From positions 1 to 64,000 of the forward strand of contig NZ_NCSQ01000084.1 in NCBI RefSeq assembly GCF_002105465.1: 64,000 nt of DNA. Reading direction: 5' to 3'. The notes beneath the pieces are model-generated. The model was given only the letters and a program-made list of their open reading frames with translations. It ran no database searches and was not told the DNA's origin. The position numbers were made by a program, and so were the translations under genes. The stretch comes from Aquidulcibacter paucihalophilus. Its GTDB lineage: Bacteria; Pseudomonadota; Alphaproteobacteria; Caulobacterales; Aquidulcibacteraceae. Positions 47,034 through 56,374 of the stretch are shown here, piece after piece; the stretch's first letter is position 1; every line of letters starts with the position of its first letter.

Positions 47034-47975
47034 CTAGCGCTTTGGAGGCTCGTCGCGACGAGACCAAGTGGCCAAAAGCGCCTTCAATTCCGCATTGTCA
47101 CCCTCAGGCAGGCCCAAGATCAAGCGGATAAACAAGTCCCCAGGTGCGCCGGGTCGTGCCACACCCTTGCCTTTTAGGCGCAGGATTGTACCGGAATTTG
47201 CATTAGGTGGGATGGTGAGCGAGACGGTGGCATTGGGAATGGTTGCCTCAACGCGTCCACCTTCAAGAATTTCGCTCAAGGAAACGGGCAGGTCCATCCG
47301 CACATCATCGCCGTCGCGTTGAAATACGGGATGGGGTTTGACCGTGACAGTCACCATCAGATCGCCAGCGGGCATGCCACCTTGGCCTGGACCCCCTTGG
47401 CCGCGCAATCGAAGGGTCCGACCTGTTTCAACCCCAGCAGGGATCGACACGTCAATTGTCCGATCACCAACCTTCACCCGTTGTTTGGTCCCAGCGATTG
47501 CCTCTTCAAAGTCAATTTTGATGGTAGCCTGAATATCTTGTCCTTTGGTCCCGGCTTGAAAGCCTGGGCGCGGGCCGCCGCGCGCGCCAAAGGCAGCACC
47601 AAACAAGTCGCCAAACATATCTTCAAATTCGGGTTGCCCCGGTCCCGTAGCCCGACGCCCAGCCCCACCAAACGGCCCGCCAGGACCAAACGGGTCGCCA
47701 CCGCCAAACGGACCGCGCGAACCGCCACCGCCAAAGCCAGCAAATTTTGGATTGCCATCGGCATCAATCTCGCCGCGATCATATCTTGCCTTGCGGTCTG
47801 GATCATCGAGGAAAGTAAAGGCGGCCGAGACGCGTTTAAAGCGCTCTTCTGCGGCCTTATTGTTTGGATTAGCGTCCGGATGCAATTCCTTGGCGAGCTT
47901 ACGATAAGCTTTTCGAACCTCGGCAAATGGGGCTCCGCGTTGAACGCCAAGCACTGCATAAGGTTCTTCTGCCAC
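47034..47975 (-). CDS. DnaJ C-terminal-type co-chaperone (CbpA-like), J-domain
   Basis: 313 residues. The J-domain has HPD (32-34) in KELHPDANPNNKAAEERFKR; then a Gly/Phe-rich linker (FGGGGSRGPFGGGDPFGPGG) and two C-terminal substrate-binding domains (EEAIAGTKQRVKVGDRTIDV, PNATVSLTIPPNANSGTILR). The CXXCXGXG zinc domain of DnaJ is absent, so it is a class II/CbpA-type co-chaperone for DnaK. dnaK is not in the window. Confidence 0.93.
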   Translation of the reverse strand: MAEEPYAVLGVQRGAPFAEVRKAYRKLAKELHPDANPNNKAAEERFKRVSAAFTFLDDPDRKARYDRGEIDADGNPKFAGFGGGGSRGPFGGGDPFGPGGPFGGAGRRATGPGQPEFEDMFGDLFGAAFGARGGPRPGFQAGTKGQDIQATIKIDFEEAIAGTKQRVKVGDRTIDVSIPAGVETGRTLRLRGQGGPGQGGMPAGDLMVTVTVKPHPVFQRDGDDVRMDLPVSLSEILEGGRVEATIPNATVSLTIPPNANSGTILRLKGKGVARPGAPGDLFIRLILGLPEGDNAELKALLATWSRRDEPPKR

Positions 47976-48091
47976 GTCTTGATCTCCTGAAGTCCTGCAA
48001 CATTAACCGCCCTGCCCCAATGCTTCTCACGGGGGCAGTCCGTTTTCTCAACAGGTGACTTAGGCGCTCTCAACTTGCGGCGAAAGGGGGG

Positions 48092-48259
48092 CTAGCGATT
48101 GAGTTGCACGCCGACACATTCCTCCAGTGGATAGCCCAGGCGACCGGCGGGCCCGCGCTGACAAATGGAAACGGTGATTTGGGTCTGTTGCCCTCCAAAA
48201 TCGGCCAGCTCATCGCTGGCTGGATAGAGGTAAGATGGCCCCTCAACCTCATTTTCCCG
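48092..48259 (-). pseudogene. remnant of a GTA/phage host-specificity (g15-type) gene, C-terminal end
   Basis: About 55 codons in a frame shifted against the terminase. They read NEVEGPSYLYPASDELADFG, then QQTQITVSICQRGPAGRLG, then YPLEECVGVQLNR and stop TAG at 48092. The pattern (Y-P-A... aDFG ... T-V-x-I-x-Q) matches the end of the large baseplate/host-specificity protein that closes GTA structural clusters. No start belongs to it; the piece begins exactly where the terminase reading loses its family match. Identification of so short a piece is from remembered family patterns and should be tested by search. Confidence 0.6.
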
Positions 48260-49338
48260 CCCTGATTGGCTTCGGCGACAATCATATTGGCGCGGAAGTG
48301 CTCATAGGCACCGGCAACGCGCGCAGCCCAGTCAACCGGCTGCAAGCGTTGCTCAGAAAGGTCCGCTAGAATGATCGCGCGACGGCTAAGCCCGACCCCG
48401 GATGCGGCAGCCACTATGATTCCGCAGGTATCGGCATTGGCCCCCGCACCGACAGGTGGGTCCACAGCAACGACGATACGATCAAACTCGCCATCCAACT
48501 GAAGGGCACGCGCCTCGGCCATTTGCGTGCGCGTCCACAATGCGCCTTCGGGGTCTTCAACCAATTCGCCGTCGAGTTCTTGCCGCGCCCAAACCGAACC
48601 ATGCCAACGCGCGGCTAGATCTTCGACAAATCCATGGGTGAGAAATTGCCGATTATCATGGGTGGCAGAGCGCGTGATCGCGCAGGTCGGATCAGCAAAA
48701 AGGTTTTTGAGAGCCGGGATGGGTCGAGGTGTAGTCGATAGAACCAATTGCGGGTCTGCGCCTAAGCGCAAAGCTGGTCTCAAGGTTGAAAACACCGCAT
48801 CGGGCTTTGGCCAAGCGGCCATTTCATCGCCCCACGCGCCGTCAAATTGCGGCCCACGCAGACTATCGGGGTCTTCAGCAGAGAAGAGGAGCGCATAGCC
48901 GCCATTGGGCCACACCAAGCGACGGCGCGACACGTCAAACCGAGGTCGCTCATGCGGACTTGCAATGGCTTGTAGGCCCGATTGACCTTCGATCATCACA
49001 TCGCGCACATCGGCAAACGTGGGACCAATCAAAGCCATGCGAGAGCAAAGGGCGTTTTCCATCTGCTCACGCACCCACTCGGCAGCAGAGCGCGTCTTGC
49101 CTGAGCCACGTCCGCCAAGAATGAGCCAAGTCCGCCATGCTTGGACGGGCGACAGCTGGCTGTTGCGCGCCCAAAAGGGCCAAAATCTGTGTAAGTGGGC
49201 GGCTTGTGCTTGATTGATTCCCGCGACAAATCGGTGCCGTCGATCTTCGGGCAGGCTGACAACCTCGCTGAAACGCCAGCGAAATGTCGTTCGCTGTGAG
49301 AAGGGCCAGGTGGGGCGGCTGATCGGCTTGCCTGTCAC
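48260..49338 (-). pseudogene. GTA-type terminase large subunit, 3'-truncated remnant
   Basis: From a GTG at 49338 the frame gives LPEDRRHRFVAGINQAQAAHLH, then FWARNSQLSPVQAWRTWLIL and Walker A GGRGSGKTRSAAEW. Next come FDGAWGDEMAAWPKPDAVF (Walker B region), LVLSTTPRP, and the nuclease-domain start FDRIVVAVDPPVGAGANAD. It ends at MIVAEANQGG. The remaining nuclease residues of a full terminase are missing. The frame continues to 48070 as an unrelated tail, so the locus still appears as a 485-codon ORF if an upstream ATG (49527) is used. The native start is uncertain. Confidence 0.75.
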
Positions 49339-49580
49339 GTTGCATGTCTTTCTCCAAGCGCGCCAAAACGCGCGGGTCGTTGGTAGCGAAGACAAGGATG
49401 AGGCACGGCGCGTATCGGTCTGAGAGAAAGCGAGAAAAAACCGGGCGCCAAACAGCCAATGGCCCGAAAAATCGGCCCTTTTGACTGGCTCAGATAAGGA
49501 TTTCTTCAGGGATAAAGCTTGACCCATGGGGCGGATCAGCGGCGTTCTCTGACCTCATTTAATGGACGGGTTTCAGGCTG

Positions 49581-51596
49581 ATGCAGGGCGTCTTTCGCGC
49601 GGACCTTTTGGAGCGCAAAGCCAAAATCAGAGCCTATCATATGCGCCTACTGACCATTCTGGCAGTGTGCGTAATCGTCCTCATTTGCCTGACAACCTAC
49701 GCAACCTGGCGGCACTTTTTCTCGGATTTGCCAAAGATTGCCTCTAACGAAGAAATATGGACCGCCAATCGCCGGACAAGTCTGGAGATGGTCGATGCCA
49801 ATGGCGAGACGATCACCATCCGCGGGCCGCGCTATGGCCGCAAAGTCAGTGTCGATGCCCTGCCTGCCCACGTATTACAGGCCTTCTTGGCCGTTGAAGA
49901 TGCCCGCTTCTTTGAACATGGTGGTGTGGATCTATGGTCAATCGGTCGGGCCGTGTTTGAGAATATGACGGCAGGCCACACTGTGCAGGGGGCCTCAACC
50001 ATTACCCAGCAATTGGTCAAAAACGTCTATCTGAGCCCAGAGCAGACCTTTAAGCGCAAGTTGCAGGAAATGGTGCTGGCCTGGCAGATCGACAGCCGAC
50101 TGACCAAGAAGCAAATCCTCGAAATCTATCTCAATCGGATCTATTTTGGTCAGAATGCTTATGGGATTGACGCGGCCGCGTGGCGCTTCTTTTCAAAGCA
50201 TCCAAGCAAGTTGACCTTGGCTGAAGCTGCCATGTTGGCAGGTCTTCCCAAAGCTCCGGGTCGATTGGCGATGGATTTGACCGCCGCGCCGGCGATCGAG
50301 CGGCGCGCGGTGGTTTTGCAACGCATGGCCGCAGCCGGCTTCATCAGCCAAGCCCAAGCCGAAGCCACCATGCGCGAACCAGTGGTCTTGAAAGTCACGC
50401 CCGATATTCCAGAAGGCCAGATGGGCTATGTGATTGATATGGCGCAGAAAGAGGTCGAAAGCGTCGGCAATCAAGTCGCGCCAGACCGTATTTTGCGCCT
50501 GACTGTCGATGGCAAAATGCAAGCCGCAGCCGTGCAGGCGGTGCAGGCCTTGGTCGGTGATGGCACCGGTACCGATGTGACCCAAGCCGCCTTGATAGCC
50601 ATGGATCGCCAAGGTCGCATTCTCGCGATTGTTGGTGGCCGTAACTATGATGAGAGCAAATATAATCGCGCCACCATGGCCAAACGCCAACCAGGATCAA
50701 GCTTTAAGCCCTTTGTCTATGCAGCGGCACTCGAAAGAGGCATGACGCCCGATACAGTCCGGGTGGATAAGCCGATTAGTTTTGGCGGCTGGCGGCCGCG
50801 CAATTTCAATGGCGGCTATTCGGGTGCGATGACGCTGTCGACGGCACTCACGCGCTCGGTCAATACGATTGCGGTGCAATTGGCCTCTGAAGTCGGGATA
50901 GATCGCTTGATTTTATTGGCCCAGCGACTGGGCATTGACAGTGAACTGCCGCGCAATCTGTCCATCTCGCTGGGGGCCGGAGAAGTAACGCTCTTGGACA
51001 TGACCCGCGCCTACGCCACCTTGGCCAATGATGGGGTGCGGGTGGACCCCTATTTGATCGAACGGATTGATACCACGCGCGGTACGGTGGCCTTTCAGCG
51101 CGAGAACAAAGCGCCAGTCCAAGTCTATGAACCTTTGCGCGCGCGCCAAATGACGGCGATGCTCGCCGACGTGGTCGCCTTTGGAACGGGCAAGCGTGCG
51201 CGCCTGCCAGGCGGCCGCGAGGCCGCGGGCAAGACTGGCACCTCGCAAAACTTCCGCGATGCCTGGTTTGTTGGCTATACGTCTGACATTATTTGCGGTG
51301 TCTGGGTTGGCAATGACAGCTCCAGCCCGATGAATGGCGTCACCGGCGGCACCCTGCCTGCGCTGATCTGGGAAGACTTCATGGCTGCAGCCCATGAGGG
51401 CAAGCCTTTGTCCCCGCTACCCACGTTGGACGATCTGAAACGGCCAAGCCCCAATACGCTGGCAGCTTTTTATGAAAGCTTGGCCGATATGTTTGCCGCG
51501 GCAGGCGGCCAAGATGTCGCAGCCCTACCCGCTTTACGCAAATTACCCAGTCAGACAGCTGTCGCACCGACGCCGCCCGCCAATCTGGGCCGCTGA
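49581..51596 (+). CDS. penicillin-binding protein 1A-type, transglycosylase/transpeptidase
   Basis: 671 residues. One N-terminal membrane helix (about 22-42); GT51 transglycosylase with catalytic Glu106 in VEDARFFEHGGVD and the QQLVKNVYL and EIYLNRIYFG motifs. The transpeptidase has SxxK at 373-376 (PGSSFKPF), SVN in LTRSVNTIA and KTG at 551-553 (GKTGTSQNFRDAWFVGYT). It polymerises and cross-links peptidoglycan in the periplasm. It is divergent from the terminase remnant and convergent on the GMC oxidoreductase gene. Confidence 0.95.
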   Translation: MQGVFRADLLERKAKIRAYHMRLLTILAVCVIVLICLTTYATWRHFFSDLPKIASNEEIWTANRRTSLEMVDANGETITIRGPRYGRKVSVDALPAHVLQAFLAVEDARFFEHGGVDLWSIGRAVFENMTAGHTVQGASTITQQLVKNVYLSPEQTFKRKLQEMVLAWQIDSRLTKKQILEIYLNRIYFGQNAYGIDAAAWRFFSKHPSKLTLAEAAMLAGLPKAPGRLAMDLTAAPAIERRAVVLQRMAAAGFISQAQAEATMREPVVLKVTPDIPEGQMGYVIDMAQKEVESVGNQVAPDRILRLTVDGKMQAAAVQAVQALVGDGTGTDVTQAALIAMDRQGRILAIVGGRNYDESKYNRATMAKRQPGSSFKPFVYAAALERGMTPDTVRVDKPISFGGWRPRNFNGGYSGAMTLSTALTRSVNTIAVQLASEVGIDRLILLAQRLGIDSELPRNLSISLGAGEVTLLDMTRAYATLANDGVRVDPYLIERIDTTRGTVAFQRENKAPVQVYEPLRARQMTAMLADVVAFGTGKRARLPGGREAAGKTGTSQNFRDAWFVGYTSDIICGVWVGNDSSSPMNGVTGGTLPALIWEDFMAAAHEGKPLSPLPTLDDLKRPSPNTLAAFYESLADMFAAAGGQDVAALPALRKLPSQTAVAPTPPANLGR

Positions 51597-51598
51597 AA

Positions 51599-53242
51599 TT
51601 AGGCGGCCTGACGGGCCGCTAAGATCATATCAGACGCTTTCTCAGCAATCATAATCGTTGGGGCATTGGTATTGCCCGAAATGAGACGCGGCATGATGGA
51701 AGCATCGACAACACGCAGGCCTTCCACCCCAATCACTCGCAATTGGGGGTCAACCACGGCCATGGGGTCCCGGCCCATCTTAGCGGTACCAACCGGGTGA
51801 TAAATGGTAGAGCCGGTTTCACGGGCATAGGCGAGCAAGTTTTCGTCGCTGACAACACCAGAACCGGGCTCCATTTCTGCTTCGATCAAGCTGGCCAAAG
51901 AGGGGGCTTGTGCCATGCGGCGACCAATCTTCAGACCCTCGACAATGGTCTGTTGGTCCAAGCTATCGGCCAGATAATTGGGCCAAATGCCTGCATGCTG
52001 ACTGGGATCAGCCGACTTGATTTGAATGCGCCCGGTGCTTTCAGGCCGCAATTGGCAGGGCGCGATGGTGAGACCCGGCTGGTCTTCCAACACCATTTTC
52101 TGCTCTTCAAACAGCTTCTTCTGGTCCATGGTGGCTGGCAGAATATGATATTGCACGTCGGGAGTTTCGAGGTCGGGCCGCGTCTTGACGAAGGCGGCAA
52201 TATGCGCCGCCGAAAGCGTCAAAAGGCCTTTGCGTTGGAAGAGGAATTTCAAAACCTCGCCCACAAAAGCCAGCCCCTTGGTCATTTCATTGACTGACTT
52301 TACCCCCGCTTTCAGGCGATAGCGCATGCCGACGACATAATGGTCGCGCAGATTTTCGCCGACACCCGGCGCATCCACCTTAACCTCAATGCCATAACGC
52401 TTGAGAAGCTCAGCCGGGCCAATGCCTGAGAGCTGCAGCAATTGCGGTGAGTTGATCGCTCCACCCGAGAGAATTACCTCTTGCTTGGCTGACGCCGTCA
52501 GCAAATCGCCATCGACGGAGAACAAGACCCCTGTCGCCCGCTTGCCGTCAAACAAGACCTTATGGGCCAGAGCATAGGTGCGGATGGTCAGATTGGTGCG
52601 GTGCTTGATCGGGTTAAGATAGGCGACAGCCGCTGAACAGCGCATGCCATTCTTGACGGTCAATTGGTAATAGCCAATCCCCTCTTGGTTTTCGCCATTC
52701 ACATCATCATTGCGCGGAATACCGGCTTCAACACCCGCCTGAATGACTGCATCAGAGACAGGATGCCTTTGGGTGACATCCGACACATGGAGCGGGCCAC
52801 CGGTCGCATGGCCCTGCAAGCCAGAACGTTCTTGGTTTTGCGACTTCAAAAAATAGGGCGCACAATCATCCCAGCCCCAGCCTTCACACCCCAATTGCCG
52901 CCAGATATCATAGTCGCGCTGTTGGCCGCGAATATAGAGCAGGCCGTTGATCGAGCTGGAACCACCCAGCACTTTGCCGCGCGGCCAGATATGTTGACGA
53001 CCATGGGTGCCGGGATCTTCTTCCGTCTGATAGAGCCAATTGACCTTGGGGTCCTTCAACGTCTCGGCGTAGCCAACCGGGATATGAATCAAGGGCGAGG
53101 TATCCTTCCCACCGGCTTCCAAAAGCAGCACGCGGATTTTGGGATCAGCAGTGAGGCGATTGGCCAAGACACATCCCGCGCTACCCGCGCCAATGATGAT
53201 ATAGTCATAGGTTTCGCCCGCAGGCAGATTGGCGTCGCTCAT
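51599..53242 (-). CDS. GMC-family FAD-dependent oxidoreductase (choline/alcohol dehydrogenase type)
   Basis: 547 residues. The N-terminal FAD site YIIIGAGSAGCVLANRLTA, GMC signature GKVLGGSSSINGLLYIRGQ and ILSGGAINSPQLLQLSGIG, and the C-terminal active-site TIYHPVGTAKMG (His) and VVDASIMPRLISGNTNAPT are complete. It oxidises an alcohol; similarity covers choline dehydrogenase BetA and alkanol dehydrogenase AlkJ, and the sequence does not decide between them. No betB/betI is near. It ends two bases from the PBP stop; the 5' end faces the tonB gene. Confidence 0.93.
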   Translation of the reverse strand: MSDANLPAGETYDYIIIGAGSAGCVLANRLTADPKIRVLLLEAGGKDTSPLIHIPVGYAETLKDPKVNWLYQTEEDPGTHGRQHIWPRGKVLGGSSSINGLLYIRGQQRDYDIWRQLGCEGWGWDDCAPYFLKSQNQERSGLQGHATGGPLHVSDVTQRHPVSDAVIQAGVEAGIPRNDDVNGENQEGIGYYQLTVKNGMRCSAAVAYLNPIKHRTNLTIRTYALAHKVLFDGKRATGVLFSVDGDLLTASAKQEVILSGGAINSPQLLQLSGIGPAELLKRYGIEVKVDAPGVGENLRDHYVVGMRYRLKAGVKSVNEMTKGLAFVGEVLKFLFQRKGLLTLSAAHIAAFVKTRPDLETPDVQYHILPATMDQKKLFEEQKMVLEDQPGLTIAPCQLRPESTGRIQIKSADPSQHAGIWPNYLADSLDQQTIVEGLKIGRRMAQAPSLASLIEAEMEPGSGVVSDENLLAYARETGSTIYHPVGTAKMGRDPMAVVDPQLRVIGVEGLRVVDASIMPRLISGNTNAPTIMIAEKASDMILAARQAA

Positions 53243-53454
53243 CCAAGTTTCCTCTGTTTTTGCTTTGATTTGCCGCTAGCTTAGTCGAGACGATGTCAAA
53301 GAAAAGCGGTTTGTGGGCATTGGGTGAAAAAATGACACTGCCGTCAACATGACGTTAGGTAAACTTTGGGCTTGACGTAACGGAAATCTCCCGTATTTGT
53401 TATAACACTGGCCAGCAAATCAGCTGCTCAGCTCCAATTTTAGGAGACAACGCC

Positions 53455-54171
53455 ATGAAACAGCCCGATGCCCTCGCATCCCCAACTCAAAAAATGCTGT
53501 ACCGAACCGCCGCCCTCACGGGGTCAGGCATCTTGTGGCTTGGCCTTGGCTATCTTGCGCTAACCTACGTGCCGACCATGCAAAAGCTGCAAGCGCCTGA
53601 ACCACCCCCCATCGATATGGCGCGCCCTGACCCTCCAAAACCCATCATCCCGCCTAGGCCGGAACCAGATCGGCCCGTCAAAAGCCAACACGCCCAACAC
53701 ACCCCGGACCCTGCTGCTCCCCTAACAGAAAGGCCCACGACTGAAGTTGTGCCGCTCGGCCCAGTCGAAAGCCTAACGATTGGCGGCATCCAAGATGGGC
53801 CATTGGCCTTCTCGGGTGGGACAGAGACACTTGGGCAAACGATTGATCCCTTGCCGACAGAGGTAAAACCACAGACCCCGCCTGCCCCACCCCTTGTTAT
53901 TAATCCAGTCCGTCAAGCTGGGGCTAATCCGGTATTTCCGCGCAAAGCGCTCGACCGCGAGATATCGGGCGAAGTGACGTTGAGCTTTACCGTCACGGCC
54001 GAAGGCAAAGTCGCCAATCTGATGGTGACCCATGAGGCACCAAAGGGCTATGGTTTTGCCGAAGCGGCGCGCAGAGCGGTGGAAGCTTGGACCTTCCAGC
54101 CCCAAACCATCGACGGGATCGCAGTTGCCTATCCCGCCCGTTATACAATCAGCTTTAAGCTGGAAGACTAA
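53455..54171 (+). CDS. tonB: TonB energy transducer
   Basis: 238 residues from ATG after TAGGAGA. A cytoplasmic N-terminus, one membrane helix (about 22-41), a Pro-rich periplasmic spacer (EPPPIDMARPDPPKPIIPP, PRPEPDRPVKS) and a C-terminal TonB domain (ANPVFPRKALDREISGEVTL, then FQPQTIDGIAVAYPARYTISFKL). It couples the proton motive force, through ExbBD, to outer-membrane receptors such as the one at 5785. exbB/exbD are not in the window. It overlaps the converging serine hydrolase gene by four bases. Confidence 0.95.
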   Translation: MKQPDALASPTQKMLYRTAALTGSGILWLGLGYLALTYVPTMQKLQAPEPPPIDMARPDPPKPIIPPRPEPDRPVKSQHAQHTPDPAAPLTERPTTEVVPLGPVESLTIGGIQDGPLAFSGGTETLGQTIDPLPTEVKPQTPPAPPLVINPVRQAGANPVFPRKALDREISGEVTLSFTVTAEGKVANLMVTHEAPKGYGFAEAARRAVEAWTFQPQTIDGIAVAYPARYTISFKLED

Positions 54172-55616
54172 ACTTTCGCCAAGCGGGTTGTGGCTTCTGC
54201 AGATGCTGCAGCCATAACCCGCTCCACGGCAACATCCGCGTCAAACCGATTGGCAATTGCCGCGATGGCCACTGATTGTTCAGGGTCAAAACTCAATTCT
54301 GCCAGCCAATAGGTGTTGGACCCATTGTGCCACAGGCTGCCGTCGGGTCGCTTCACCCATCCAAATGCGTAATCCGATGTCGGTGGCGGCGTATGAAGAT
54401 AGCGCCAAGTTTCGACTTTGAGATAGTCATCCCGTCTGCCTTGATGGCCAAGGCTATGGGCAAGACCAAAGGCTAGCAAGTCTGGGACGGAGATATGCAC
54501 GCCGCCAGCAGGTGCCATAGAGGCGGGATTATCCGCTTCGCTACCATGGCCGACCCCGATTAAGCGGCCGCCCAAAAGTGCCTTTCGATGGCCCTGCGGA
54601 TTGCCTAAAGGTGGTGGGCCAAAACCAGCTGAAGCCAGGTTCAAAGGCTTGAACACTTCTTCCACCATCAAATCCTCATAGGCCCTGCCCGTAACGGCCT
54701 CGCACAGCGCACCTGCCAGCACATAGCCATTATTGGGATAAACCATGCCTTTTTGAGGGGCTAAGGCGAAGGCCTTTTTGACCCAAGTTAGGCGCCCTTC
54801 GCGTGGCCCGGTCGCACCCGCCTGCGCAATCATATCCAAGGGTGATAAATTGGTAGGCATGCTGGTTTGGCCCGTCATTAAATCGGCGAGCGTTCTGTCC
54901 TGATAGGCGGGCAACATATCCGGCGCGAGGGCGCCAAACGCGTCAGCCAGCTTCATGTCCCAAGACAACAGACCCCGCTCGACCAAGCGGGCGACCAAGG
55001 TGGCCGTCATGGATTTGGTGATAGAGCCGACATGCCAGAGTTGGTTTGTCTTCACCGGGGTGGGATCCGACGTAGCAAGCTGTCCCGCCACGGCCTCGCG
55101 CGTTTCGCTCGCCTGACCGTGCAGGATCGCAAAGCCACCTACCAAAGCTGGAATCTGATATTTGGTTTGGCCTGCTGTCACCTCGGCCTGAAGATCGGCC
55201 AAGTCCTTTAGCCCGCTCTTTTCAGGCTCTGCCCCTTCTGCCAGGCGCGACAACGTCAAAGGTCGCGCGCTGCCTTGCGACCACGTGCCTTCTAAGGAGC
55301 CCTTTTCCGTCAAACTCAGGGTCAAGCGCCCGCGGATAACCGAAAAGGTTACATCCAAGTCCGTCTCGCCGACACGGCCGCCATCCGCGGGGATGGGTCG
55401 GTTGCCTTGGTCGACAGAATAAAGAACCGGCAATTGATTGGCTTGGATGACCAAGACGAGGCGCAGCGTGGCAGGGCCCGCAACCAATTCCCCGCCCCAA
55501 CGCCCGATCAATGCCTGTGCAGGCGCGGCTTCGGCACTCTGGCCGACCCCAAAAAGCCCAGCCAGAAATGGAAAGGAAATCAAAAGGGAGCGAAGCGAAC
55601 TGCGGCGCGAAACCAT
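54168..55616 (-). CDS. beta-lactamase-fold serine hydrolase, exported
   Basis: 482 residues from ATG with AGGA upstream. Signal sequence (SLLISFPFLAGLFGVGQSAEA), an N-terminal beta-rich domain (residues about 30-150), then the serine hydrolase domain (class C beta-lactamase/PBP4-like) with SxxK in HVGSITKSMTATLV, YxN in VYPNNGYVLAG and the C-terminal LWHNGSN segment in place of KTG. It may hydrolyse D-amino-acid peptides, esters or beta-lactams. Gene order gives no further clue; 3' end overlaps tonB. Confidence 0.88.
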   Translation of the reverse strand: MVSRRSSLRSLLISFPFLAGLFGVGQSAEAAPAQALIGRWGGELVAGPATLRLVLVIQANQLPVLYSVDQGNRPIPADGGRVGETDLDVTFSVIRGRLTLSLTEKGSLEGTWSQGSARPLTLSRLAEGAEPEKSGLKDLADLQAEVTAGQTKYQIPALVGGFAILHGQASETREAVAGQLATSDPTPVKTNQLWHVGSITKSMTATLVARLVERGLLSWDMKLADAFGALAPDMLPAYQDRTLADLMTGQTSMPTNLSPLDMIAQAGATGPREGRLTWVKKAFALAPQKGMVYPNNGYVLAGALCEAVTGRAYEDLMVEEVFKPLNLASAGFGPPPLGNPQGHRKALLGGRLIGVGHGSEADNPASMAPAGGVHISVPDLLAFGLAHSLGHQGRRDDYLKVETWRYLHTPPPTSDYAFGWVKRPDGSLWHNGSNTYWLAELSFDPEQSVAIAAIANRFDADVAVERVMAAASAEATTRLAKV

Positions 55617-55652
55617 AACCAATCCTAACATTTCAAACCTGTGAGACCCGCC

Positions 55653-56369
55653 TTAATCCATACCCAAAAACGCATTCACCGTCAGCCGTCCCGTGGCGGG
55701 ATTTGGGTCGAAAGCAAAATCTTTCGGGATATGGGCGCAATGCAGGCTGGAGCTGAGATAGACAATCATTCGATTGAAGCGCGCTTCATGACGGCCAATC
55801 AACTCATAGATGGGGCTTGTCTCGTCAATATAGGCCGAAACTGGCATGCCGTGGTGAGCGACATCGGCATGCAGGGCTGCTTCAAAGGCCGCAAACCGGC
55901 CCGCGTCCACACTTTCAAAGCCCGTACTGCGTTGCCGATAAAAGGCGGTGCCACCTTGCGTGTCGCCCTGTCCCAAATACAACAGGGCCGCGACACGGCC
56001 ATACTCCAGGCTATCAAAATGCGGCAAGCGCTGGATCGGCTGCAACTGATCGGACGGGGTAGTCACCAGCGAGAAATTGCATTCTCGCAGTCCCGCCCGG
56101 CCAGAATAGTCAAAACACCGCGGCAAGATTTCAGCCAAAGGCCCCAACAGCGTTTGAAACGACGATGGCGGCACTGGAGCCCGGATGCCGGGATAAAAGG
56201 GGCCATTTGGCGCAAAGCCGGGGCCCTGAATGGCTAGATCAACCATGGCAACCGGATCGGTCAGATAATTGTCCAACACCACCACTTTGATCGGTTCGCG
56301 CCCATGGTGATAGACGCGTGCGATCCGCCCCTGCGTTTCAAATTCCTCAACCGGATTTGATTGCAGCAC
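55653..56369 (-). CDS. DUF6445 family protein (2OG-Fe(II) oxygenase-like)
   Basis: About 238 residues from a GTG at 56369; a TTG at 56402 inside the previous gene is the alternative. PIKVVVLDNYLTDPVAMVDL, the HxD-like pair in RLPHFDSLEYGRVAALLYLG, QGGTAFYRQRSTG and the later His in SSSLHCAHIPKDF with GRLTVNAFLG resemble iron/2-oxoglutarate oxygenases. In Caulobacterales such proteins occur near TonB-dependent receptors and tryptophan halogenases; here a serine hydrolase and DUF1254/DUF1214 pair adjoin. Activity is not shown for the family. Confidence 0.8.
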   Translation of the reverse strand: MLQSNPVEEFETQGRIARVYHHGREPIKVVVLDNYLTDPVAMVDLAIQGPGFAPNGPFYPGIRAPVPPSSFQTLLGPLAEILPRCFDYSGRAGLRECNFSLVTTPSDQLQPIQRLPHFDSLEYGRVAALLYLGQGDTQGGTAFYRQRSTGFESVDAGRFAAFEAALHADVAHHGMPVSAYIDETSPIYELIGRHEARFNRMIVYLSSSLHCAHIPKDFAFDPNPATGRLTVNAFLGMD

Positions 56370-56374
56370 CTGCC

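Noticed and set aside
49067..49459. 130-codon minus-strand frame overlapping the terminase as a separate gene
   Set aside because: Its second half overlaps the terminase start and Walker A coding region in another frame, where the terminase reading is clearly the real one. Only its first third could conceivably be debris.
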